Source of the DNA: an uncultured Pseudomonadota bacterium
Lineage (GTDB): Bacteria; Pseudomonadota; Gammaproteobacteria; Burkholderiales; CAIKXV01
Length of the DNA stretch: 33,769 nucleotides
NCBI GenBank assembly: GCA_903831455.1
Contig: CAIKXV010000011.1
Span: 1 to 33,769 of the forward strand
Direction: 5' to 3'
In this document: positions 20,235 to 28,583 of the stretch, piece after piece
How positions within the stretch are numbered: the first letter of the stretch is position 1
How the letters are laid out: each line of letters opens with the position of its first letter
Program-made: the position numbers and the translations under genes
The notes under the pieces: generated by a model
Databases searched by the model: none
What the model saw: the letters and a program-made list of their open reading frames with translations, nothing else
What the model was told of the DNA's origin: nothing

Positions 20235-22586
20235 ATGAGCACGTTCGCACCCGATGCCGCGCCGGTCGCCGGCGCCCGTGACACCACTCCCCGTCCCGCC
20301 CTCCTCCCGGAGGGGTGGAGCCCCGTGCCCGCCTCGCTGCGCGCCGCGCGGGGCGTGGCCCGAGACGGCCGCCGCCGCTTCATGACCGGCGCGGCGGGAC
20401 TGAGCCTTGCCGTCGTGGCCGCGGGTTGGGCTGCGCCGCAGGGCGCGCTCGCCTCGGGCGAGGGCGTTGCGCCGCGGCCCTCGTCGATGAGAATGAACGC
20501 GTGGGTCACCCTGGCCACCGACGGCACGGTGACCATCATGGCCCCGGCCACCGAGATGGGGCAGGGTTCGCTCACCTCGCTGCCGCTGATCCTCGCCGAA
20601 GAGATGGACGCGGACTGGTCGAAGGTGCGCATCGTGCAGGCGCCTCCGATCGACGCGCTCTACGGCAACCCGCGCATGGGCGGCGTGATGTACACCGCGG
20701 GCAGCCTGTCGGTGACCGGCTACTTCACGCCGCTTCGGCAGTTCGGCGCGCAGGTTCGCTGGGCGCTCATCGAGAGCGCGGCCGCACGATGGGGCGTCCC
20801 GCCGGCCGAGCTATCCACGCAGCCCGGCTTCGTACTGCACGCGGCGACGGGTCGGCGCCTGTCCTACGGGGAGATCGCGGGTTTCGCGCGGGTGCCGGGC
20901 CAGGCGATGGTGGTGCCGCTCGAGCCGCTCGACCGGGTGCGCTTCCGGCTGATCGGGCGCGACGTCGGGCGCATCGACGTGCCTGCCAAGACCGATGGCC
21001 GGGCGCGCTACAGCATCGACGTGCAGCTGCCCGGCATGGTCTACGGCGCCATCCTTCGCGAGCCGGTCGAGGGTGCCTCGCCGGCGAGGGTCGACGACAC
21101 CGCGGCGCGTGCGATCGAGGGGGTGATCGACGTCGTGCGCCTGCGCTACGGCGTGGGGGTGGTGGCCGACTCGCCGTGGGCGGCGTTCAAGGCGCGCGAC
21201 GCGCTGCGCGTGGAATGGGGCGGAAAGGCGACCGGCTGGGGATACAGTTCGGCGCAGGGGCTCGCCCGGTTCGAGCAGATCGCGCGCGACGCCTCGCGCA
21301 GCGGGGTGGCCTGGGAGCGCGAGGGCAACGTGGCCGTGGCCATGAAGCGCGCGACGAGCACCTTCGAGCGCGAGTACCGCGCCGACTACGCCTACCATGC
21401 GCAGATGGAGCCGCTCAACTCGGTAGCCTCGGTCTCGGCCGCGGGCGACCTGTGCGAGATCTGGTGCGGCACGCAGAGCCAGACCTTCGCGGTGGCCGCG
21501 GTGGCCGATGCGCTGGGCCTGCCGGTCTCCAGGGTGAAGCTGAACGACATGCTGATGGGCGGAGGGTTCGGGCGTCGCGGCAACCGCGACACCGAGTTCA
21601 TCGTCGACTCCGCGCTGCTCTCGCGCGCGGTGCGCCGGCCGGTCAAGGTGACCTGGACGCGCGAGGATGATGTCCGGAACGGTCGTTTCCGTCCCCTGTA
21701 CGTGAACCGCCTGCAGGCGGGGCTCGACGCGTCCGGCCGCATCACGGCCTGGCATCACCGCGTGGTCTGCGATCGCGTGCTGCCCTTCGCCGATCCGGTG
21801 CGCGCTCGCGCCTCGAAGGGGCGCGACAACATCGCGATGCGGGGTACCGAGATCCCGAGCTACGGCATCCCCGACCGCCTGGCCGAGGGCCTGCACCCGG
21901 ACACGGGCATACGCACCGCGCCACTGCGCGCGATCGGCGTGGGCCAGAACTGCTTCGCCAACGAGTGCTTCATCGACGAGATCGCCGTGGCGCGCGGCCT
22001 CGATCCGCTCGACTACCGCGTCGGGTTGCTGGCGAAGGAGCCCAGGGCCCAGCGGGTGGTGCGCGAGGCTGCGCAGCGTGCCGGCTGGTCGAGGCGCGGG
22101 GCGCTTGCGAAGCAGGGGCGGGGGCTGGGCCTCGCCTACATCGACTACACCGGAACCCACCTGGCGGCGGTGGCCGAGGTGTCGATCGATCGGGCGAGCG
22201 GCGAGATCACCGTGCATCGCTTCACCTGCGCGATCGACTGCGGGGTGGCGGTGCAGCCCGACAACGTCGTGGCCCAGACCGAGGGCTCCATCGTCTACGG
22301 ACTGGGACTCGCCCTGACCGAGCGGATCACGATCGCCGATGGCCGGGTCGAGCAGGCCAATTTCTACGACTACCGGGTGCCGCGCATGAAGGACATGCCG
22401 GACCTGGACATCCTGCTCATCCCCACGCCCCACCATCCGACCGGCGCGGGACAGATGGCCACGCCGCTGGTGGCACCCGCGATCGCGAACGCGGTGGCCG
22501 CGCTCACCGGCGCTCGCCTGCGACAGCAGCCGATGCTGCCCGAGCGGGTACGCGTCGCGCTGGTGGGCCTGCCGTCCGTCGCCTGA
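20235..22586 (+). CDS. Molybdopterin-binding large subunit (IorB-like) with twin-arginine-like N-terminus
   Basis: DGRRRFMTGAAGLSLAVVAAG Tat-like motif; ATEMGQGSLTSLPLILAEEMDADWSKVRIVQAP; LNDMLMGGGFGRRGNRD; C-terminal GAGQMATPLVAPAIANAVAALTG. Confidence 0.92.
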   Translation: MSTFAPDAAPVAGARDTTPRPALLPEGWSPVPASLRAARGVARDGRRRFMTGAAGLSLAVVAAGWAAPQGALASGEGVAPRPSSMRMNAWVTLATDGTVTIMAPATEMGQGSLTSLPLILAEEMDADWSKVRIVQAPPIDALYGNPRMGGVMYTAGSLSVTGYFTPLRQFGAQVRWALIESAAARWGVPPAELSTQPGFVLHAATGRRLSYGEIAGFARVPGQAMVVPLEPLDRVRFRLIGRDVGRIDVPAKTDGRARYSIDVQLPGMVYGAILREPVEGASPARVDDTAARAIEGVIDVVRLRYGVGVVADSPWAAFKARDALRVEWGGKATGWGYSSAQGLARFEQIARDASRSGVAWEREGNVAVAMKRATSTFEREYRADYAYHAQMEPLNSVASVSAAGDLCEIWCGTQSQTFAVAAVADALGLPVSRVKLNDMLMGGGFGRRGNRDTEFIVDSALLSRAVRRPVKVTWTREDDVRNGRFRPLYVNRLQAGLDASGRITAWHHRVVCDRVLPFADPVRARASKGRDNIAMRGTEIPSYGIPDRLAEGLHPDTGIRTAPLRAIGVGQNCFANECFIDEIAVARGLDPLDYRVGLLAKEPRAQRVVREAAQRAGWSRRGALAKQGRGLGLAYIDYTGTHLAAVAEVSIDRASGEITVHRFTCAIDCGVAVQPDNVVAQTEGSIVYGLGLALTERITIADGRVEQANFYDYRVPRMKDMPDLDILLIPTPHHPTGAGQMATPLVAPAIANAVAALTGARLRQQPMLPERVRVALVGLPSVA

Positions 22587-23027
22587 GCGGTTCGCCGGGG
22601 TCGTCGACCGGCGCCGGTCGCATGGCTGGCGCCGGCTGCGCGGCCCGAGCGGGCTGCGGGGTCGCCATCGAGCGTGGCCGGGGGCCCGACGGGGCCTCGC
22701 CCCGCGCGCGCGATCACGCCCGGCGCGGCCCTCGCGGCATCGCCGGCCCGCCCTGGTATTGCGCGCGCGTGGCGTTCGAGGGGTGGCGCTTTCGCGTGCC
22801 GCTGCGGAGCGGGGCACCGGAGCCGGCCGTGACGCTCGCGTCCCGTGCGATCGGCCTGCACGGGACGCGCGGCCCGGGTGATGGCGTCGTGCAGCGTGCC
22901 GGCGGCGAGCATCGCACCGGCCTCGCCGCACCCCGGGCACGGCAAGGACGCGCGTGATGCCGTCCGCCCGATCGACCGAGCGCGGCTAACATCCCGCGAT
23001 CCATCCGTCGCCGACCAGGAGTGTCCC

Positions 23028-23786
23028 GTGAGTTCGCCCCTTCCCGTCTTCGCCCCCGGCGGCTATCGCTACGTCCCCGGTCCGTTCCAGTACTCCGCGG
23101 GCGTGGCGGCCGAGCCGGGCCATCGAATCGTGCGCGTGCGCTTCGCCCGACCGTTGCCGCTGGCCGAAGGCTTTGCCGCCGCGCGCGAGGTGCTGGCCGC
23201 GGCGGGACGCCCGACCGAAGCGTTCTGCCAGTGCGAACTGCGCTCGCCTGCCCCGTTCACGGAGGAGGGCTTCGTCGAATTCAATCGGGTCTACGTCGGT
23301 ACGCTCGAGCGCTGGGGCATCGTTCGCAACGGGGTCAATCCGGTCGCACGCAGCAACGTGTGTCCCGAGACGGACCGTCCGGCCGAGCCCAGCCTGTACG
23401 CGTTCTCCTATACCGAGGCCTTGCCTGACGCGCCTGCCTCCTTCGTGGTCGCCGGCAGCGCCGAGGCCCCCGAGGGGCACGGCCACTACGGCGAGCACAT
23501 CGTGCGCCGGGGCGAGACCTCGGCCGGCGCGCTGCTCGAGAAGGCGCGCTGGGTGCTCGGCGAGATGGAGCGTCGCATGGGTCTGCTCGGATTCTCCTGG
23601 GCGGACACGACGGCCGCGCAACTCTATACCGTGCATGACCCGCACCCCTTCCTCGCCCGCGAACTCGCCGCGCGAGGCGCGATGCGCGGCGGACTCACCT
23701 GGCACTGGGTACGTCCGCCGGTGCAACTGCTCGAATACGAGATGGACGTGCGCGGCGTGCACGTCGAGCGCGTGCTGCCGGCCTGA
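23028..23786 (+). CDS. RidA/YjgF-superfamily-like protein; possible 2-aminomuconate-type deaminase (CnbZ-like), tentative
   Basis: FAPGGYRYVPGPFQYSAGVAAEPGHRIVRVRF; two-domain layout; GTG start 23028 after aggag. Confidence 0.6.
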   Translation: MSSPLPVFAPGGYRYVPGPFQYSAGVAAEPGHRIVRVRFARPLPLAEGFAAAREVLAAAGRPTEAFCQCELRSPAPFTEEGFVEFNRVYVGTLERWGIVRNGVNPVARSNVCPETDRPAEPSLYAFSYTEALPDAPASFVVAGSAEAPEGHGHYGEHIVRRGETSAGALLEKARWVLGEMERRMGLLGFSWADTTAAQLYTVHDPHPFLARELAARGAMRGGLTWHWVRPPVQLLEYEMDVRGVHVERVLPA

Positions 23787-23844
23787 ACGGCCATCGGGGC
23801 GTCTCGCCGTGCAGACGCCCCGCCGCGACAGCGCGCATGGATGC

Positions 23845-24348
23845 TCAGCGCGTGCTGCGTGCCGTCGGCTTTCGACCCCGGGCCGCACCCTTCGCCCGCG
23901 CGCCGGCGGGGCTGCGGACCAGCAGGACCGGAACCGTGGCCTCGCGCAGGATGGTCTCGGCGTCGCTGCCCATCAGCAGGTGCTGCAGCCCCCGCCGACC
24001 GTGCGTGCCGAGCACGATCACGCCGGGCTTCCATCGCTTCGCGTAGGCGAGCACCAGTTGCGCGACCGGATAGCCGCCGTTGTCCACCAGGGCCGTGCGA
24101 GCATTGACCCCGCGACGCGCGGCGCGAGCCCCGGCCCGCGCGAGCAGGGCCTGGGCCGATTCGCGCAGCGAGGCGAGCAGTTCGTCGGCGAACATCCCCG
24201 CCTCCGGATACAGCGTGGCGGCCAGCGGTTCGACCACGTGCACGATGCACAACTGGGCGCGCTGGTCGGTGGCGAGCCGGATTGCCTCGTCGAGCGCCCG
24301 GGTGGAGGTCGCGCTGTCGTCGATGGCCACGAGAATCTTGCGGTACAT
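23845..24348 (-). CDS. Universal stress protein (UspA family)
   Basis: MYRKILVAIDDSATSTRALDEAIRLA, VIVLGTHGRRGLQHLLMGSDAETILREATVPVLLVR. Confidence 0.95.
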   Translation of the reverse strand: MYRKILVAIDDSATSTRALDEAIRLATDQRAQLCIVHVVEPLAATLYPEAGMFADELLASLRESAQALLARAGARAARRGVNARTALVDNGGYPVAQLVLAYAKRWKPGVIVLGTHGRRGLQHLLMGSDAETILREATVPVLLVRSPAGARAKGAARGRKPTARSTR

Positions 24349-24427
24349 GATGCGCAGCTCCTTCGCAGGTGCGCCGCCAGCGGACGCCGACGGACGTTCG
24401 CAGCATGCGCGTCGATTCGCGCGCGCT

Positions 24428-24441
24428 TTTTGATCCTGGTC
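24428..24441. promoter_or_regulatory. FNR/ANR-like box TTGATCCTGGTCAA upstream of usp
   Basis: TTGAT-N4-GTCAA, 80-93 nt upstream of usp start on the minus strand. Confidence 0.7.
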
Positions 24442-24836
24442 AAGACCCGATGCCGATCCACGCGCGTGCACGGCGCCCGCCCGGGAGCGGGCCCCGTGGG
24501 TCCGGGCATCGCGCAGGCGGTCGGCTGGCAACGGCCTGTCCCGGGCGACAGGCGATACGCGCACGGTGACAGGCCGCCTGACACGCGGTAGCCTGCCGAC
24601 CCTGGCAGCCGGGAATCGGCCGGCCTGCGAGCGGTGGCCGCCGGCAACAGTCGCTGTCGAGCGGGTCGGCCCCGCCCGCGTGGCTTCGGACGTCCCGGCC
24701 CCAGTCGTCTCGACCCTTGCCGTCCTGGTCGTCCCGGCGGCAGCCAAGCCCGCGTGCCCGGGCGGCACGCCGGCCTCGCGCCGTTCGCCGCCGTGGGCCA
24801 CCCGGCCGTTCGCGCCCGCCCTCCCCGGAGTCCGTC

Positions 24837-25505
24837 ATGCCCGATACCCCGCACGTCCCCCGTCCCCAGCGCATCAGCTACGTCCCGTTCGAGCAGATCG
24901 AGGATCCGCGGATGCGCGCCGAACTCGAGCGCTGCGCCCGTGACGGCACCCCGAGGCCGGAGAGCTCGGCCGTGCGGGCGCACGTGCCCGATTGCTTCTG
25001 GTTCTTCGCCGACTCCTGGGACCGGATCTTCCGCAACGGCGTGTGCGACCACGCGCTGAAGGAATTGTGCCGCGTCTACGTGTCGCGCTCGGTGATCTGC
25101 GAGTTCTGCGGCAACCAGCGATCCATCAAGGCGGCGCAGCAGGGGCTCACCGAGGCAAAGTACGACGACCTGATCGATTTCGAGACCTCGTCGCGCTACG
25201 ACGCGCGCCAGAAGGCGGCGCTTGCCTACGCCGAGGCGATCGTCTGGCGGCTGGACACCGACGACGCGTTCTGGACGCGGATGCATGCGCACTTCAGCGA
25301 GCCGGAACTGGTCGAACTGGGTTGTGCGATCGGACTCACGCTGGGCCAGCAGAGCTGGCTGCGGCTGCTCAACATCGACCACCACCAGTACCTGTCGGGT
25401 ACCGCCGGATCGATGGCCCCGGGCATGGAGGACGCCGGCGCGCTCGCGCAGGCCAAGGCACGACAGGACTACTGGGCCAACCGTCGCCCGGCGGCGGCGG
25501 GCTGA
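24837..25505 (+). CDS. Carboxymuconolactone decarboxylase/AhpD-like family protein
   Basis: HALKELCRVYVSRSVICEFCGNQRS (CxxC near helix), YAEAIVWRLDTDDAFW; start ATG 24837. Confidence 0.75.
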   Translation: MPDTPHVPRPQRISYVPFEQIEDPRMRAELERCARDGTPRPESSAVRAHVPDCFWFFADSWDRIFRNGVCDHALKELCRVYVSRSVICEFCGNQRSIKAAQQGLTEAKYDDLIDFETSSRYDARQKAALAYAEAIVWRLDTDDAFWTRMHAHFSEPELVELGCAIGLTLGQQSWLRLLNIDHHQYLSGTAGSMAPGMEDAGALAQAKARQDYWANRRPAAAG

Positions 25506-25517
25506 TCGGGGCAGACG

Positions 25518-26455
25518 ATGCGCATACTCGTGCTCGGAGCCGGCGCGACCGGCGGCTATTTCGGCGGGCGACTCGCGCAGGCGGGGGCCGACGTCACCTT
25601 CCTGGTGCGCCCGGCGCGCGCAGCGCGGCTGGCCGCGCGCGGACTCGAGATCGAGAGTCCGGCCACCGGGGATGCACGCATCGCGGTGCAGACCTGCACC
25701 ACGGTCGACCCGCAGGCGCGGTTCGACGTCGTCCTGCTCTCGTGCAAGGCCTACGACCTTGATGCCGCGATCGACGCGATCGCCCCCGCGATGGGTGCGG
25801 AGACCTTCGTGCTGCCGTTGCTAACGGCTATGCGCACCTCGACCGCCTGGTCGGGCGGTTCGGTGCGGGGCGGGTGGTCGGCGGGCTCGCGAAGATCCAG
25901 GCCACGCTGTCACCCGAGGGCGTGGTGCGCCATCTGAACGACTGGCGCTACCTCACCGTGGGCGAACTCGATGGTGCGTCCTCGGACCGCCTCGAGGCGC
26001 TCAAGCGGCTGTTCGACGCCACGCCGGTCGGCGTCACGCTCTCGGGCAACATCCGCCGCGAGATGTGGATGAAGCTGGTTCACCTGTCGACCGTGGCGGG
26101 GATGACCTGCCTGCTGCGTGGCTCGGTGGGCGAGATCGCACGCACGCGCGAGGGCACGGACATCCTGCGGCGCTTCTTCCGCCTCAACCTGGACATCGCG
26201 GCGCGCGAAGGGCATGAGGCCGCGCCCGCCTTCGTGGCGGAATTCGACGCGCTGTTCGGCACCCGCGATTCGGCCTACAGCGCGTCGATGGCGCGCGACA
26301 TCGAGCGCGGCGGTCCGGTGGAGGCCGACCACATCCTCGGCTTCATGCTCGAGCGCGCCCGCGCACACGGCCTCGAGGACACGCTGCACCAGCTCGCGTG
26401 GACCCACTGCAAGGTCTACGAGGAGCGCCGCGCCGCGGGTCGCCTGCCCGCCTGA
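25518..26455 (+). pseudogene. Ketopantoate reductase family (PanE/ApbA-like) gene interrupted by a single-base frameshift near 25822
   Basis: 5' ORF 25518..25937 has MRILVLGAGATGGYFGGRLAQAGADVTFLVRP and ends homology at VLPLL; homology continues in another frame (NGYAHLDRLVGRFGAGRVVGGLAKIQATLSPEGVVRHLN) into ORF 25874..26455. Confidence 0.88.
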
Positions 26456-26723
26456 CCGGCCCGCGCGCCGCGCGTCCCGGAGTCCCCTCGGGTCCCACGG
26501 GCCGTCCGCGGCCGATTGCGGGCCGGCACGGATCCGGCTTCACCGGCGGTGGCCGGTTGCGCGCCGCGGCGGCCTGCCAGTGCCGAGGCGGTCGGGGCAT
26601 CGGCCCGGCCCCGCCGAGCCGGACCGGGCGCGCACGCACGCGGCGTGCGGACCCGCCCCTGAACCGTCGCCTGCGCCCCCGCAGCGCGCGGGGGCGCGGG
26701 TCGTGTGGTCTGCGGCCGTGCGA

Positions 26724-27554
26724 TCAGGCCGGCCAGCCCAGCCACTCGCAGACGCCGCGACCCATCACCCACTCGAGGTCGTCGCCCGCGAGCCACGGGA
26801 TCTGCTCGGTGAACATCGTGACGTTGTCGCGATAGGGGATCGGCGAGCGCGACAGGTCGGTGCCCCAGAACAGCCGCTTCGGGCCGAAGGCATCGAAGGC
26901 CTGGCGCAACCAGCCGTGGACCCGTCGGTACGGCCAGCTGTCGTTGGTGTAGCAGGGCAGCGCGCTCGCCTTGGCGGCAACGTTCGGTCGCTTCGCGATG
27001 GCGAGCAACTGGTCGAACCGCGCGAAGGCCTCGTCGTCGCGCAGGTGGCTGTCGAGCGCGAGGTGGTCCATCACGATGCGCAGGCCGGGATGGCGTTCGG
27101 CCACCCGGTCGACGAGGTGCACGATGCGGTGATGCACCAGCACGTAGATGGGCACGCCCGCTGCCTCGGCCTCGCCCCACACCCAGTCCATGTGACCCTC
27201 GTGCAGCAGCGCTTCGAGCTGCGGCGTGTGGAAGGTGAAGCGCAGGCCGAGCATGCCCGGCTGGCTGCGCCAGCGCGCGAGCGAACCGCGGCTGGCCGGG
27301 TCGGCCGGGTCGAGCCGGCCCATCGTGGCGAACCGGGTCGGGTGCGCGAGGTGGGCGGCGATCGCCAGGTCGTTGCGATCGCCCTCCCAGGACGGTGGCA
27401 CGATGATCACCCGCCCGACGCCCGCAGCATCCATCTCGGCGAGCAGCTCGTCGTGGCCCAGCGGTACCGGCCGCTGCGGCGGGGTGCGTTTCGGCCATGG
27501 GCGCTCGGGCGTGTCCGCGCCCCAGATGTGCACCTGCGAATCGACGATCAGCAC
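26724..27554 (-). CDS. Amidohydrolase family protein (TIM-barrel, Amidohydro_2-like)
   Basis: IVDSQVHIWGADTPERPWP, VMDHLAL, RLFWGTDLSRSPIPY; likely GTG start 27554 rather than the 1186-aa ORF start. Confidence 0.85.
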   Translation of the reverse strand: MLIVDSQVHIWGADTPERPWPKRTPPQRPVPLGHDELLAEMDAAGVGRVIIVPPSWEGDRNDLAIAAHLAHPTRFATMGRLDPADPASRGSLARWRSQPGMLGLRFTFHTPQLEALLHEGHMDWVWGEAEAAGVPIYVLVHHRIVHLVDRVAERHPGLRIVMDHLALDSHLRDDEAFARFDQLLAIAKRPNVAAKASALPCYTNDSWPYRRVHGWLRQAFDAFGPKRLFWGTDLSRSPIPYRDNVTMFTEQIPWLAGDDLEWVMGRGVCEWLGWPA

Positions 27555-27583
27555 GATGGGGTCTCCTGTGGTCGCGGGCGAGG

Positions 27584-28465
27584 TCAGGCCCGGTTCATCC
27601 AGCGCACCGGCAGGCGTACCGCGTCCTCGCCGCCCAGGCCCTCGCGCGACGCCTCGTCGAACACCTCGAGCGCGCGCTGCGTGACCGGCAGCGTGGCGCC
27701 GAGCGCGGCCGCCTCCTCGATCATCGTGCGCAGGTCCTTGCGGATCAGGTCGACGTCGAACGTGACCGCACCCGCGTCGCCGCCGCCCATCACCTTCGCG
27801 ATCGTCGCGCCGCGCACCTTGAGCACGTTCGGCCCCCCCGAGGTGTCGGCGAGGATGTCCATCACGCGCGTGGGATCCAGTCCCAGCGGGCGGATGATGG
27901 CCAGGGCCTCGCCCAGCGCCTGCCAGTAGACCAGCAGCGGCAGGTTGATCGCGAGTTTCATCGAAGCGCCGGCCCCGGCCGGACCGACATGCTCGACGCG
28001 CCGGCACAGTTGCTCCAGCACCGGCTTCGCGCGCGCGAAGTCCTCGTCCGAGCCGCCAGCGAAGCCCAGCAGCTTGCCGTCGCGCGCAGGGCCGACCGTC
28101 CCGCCGACCGGGCATTCGACCACCGCCGCTCCGAGCGCCTTGAGGCGCGTGGCGAGTGACTGCTGCGCCTGGGGACGCAGCGTGCTCATCTCGATGACCA
28201 GCTTGCCGGCCAGCGGGCCGCTGCCTACGCCGCCCGCCCCGAAGTAGGCCGCCTCCACCGCCGGCGCGTCGGCGAGGATGCTCAGGATCACGTCGCAGCC
28301 TTCGGCGAGCGCGCGCGGGCTCGCGGCCACCTTCGCGCCGGCCGACTCGAGGGCCTGCGCCTTGGCAGGGCTGCGGTTCCAGACGGTGACCTGATGTCCC
28401 AGGCCGAGCAGGCGGGTGGCCATGGCGGCGCCCATGCGCCCGATGCCGACGATGCCGATGTTCAC
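27584..28465 (-). CDS. NAD(P)-dependent oxidoreductase, 3-hydroxyisobutyrate dehydrogenase family
   Basis: NIGIVGIGRMGAAMATRLLGLGHQVTVWNRSPAKA, ECPVGGTVGPARDGKL, GAGASMKLAIN; GTG start 28465. Confidence 0.9.
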   Translation of the reverse strand: MNIGIVGIGRMGAAMATRLLGLGHQVTVWNRSPAKAQALESAGAKVAASPRALAEGCDVILSILADAPAVEAAYFGAGGVGSGPLAGKLVIEMSTLRPQAQQSLATRLKALGAAVVECPVGGTVGPARDGKLLGFAGGSDEDFARAKPVLEQLCRRVEHVGPAGAGASMKLAINLPLLVYWQALGEALAIIRPLGLDPTRVMDILADTSGGPNVLKVRGATIAKVMGGGDAGAVTFDVDLIRKDLRTMIEEAAALGATLPVTQRALEVFDEASREGLGGEDAVRLPVRWMNRA

Positions 28466-28583
28466 GGACGAGCTCCCGAGGGGTGTGTGGAGGCGCGAAC
28501 TTGACACCGCGCGCTGCCGCCGTCAACTTGCCGCCTCGATGCGGCGGGCCGCGGGCGTCCGCATGCGGGCACGGGAGGCGAGG

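Noticed and set aside
22587-23027. 440-bp intergenic stretch with ORFs on both strands as a possible small gene or ncRNA
   Set aside because: Only biased-composition ORFs continuous with neighbouring frames; no RBS-linked start, conserved motif or clear RNA structure could be supported by eye.
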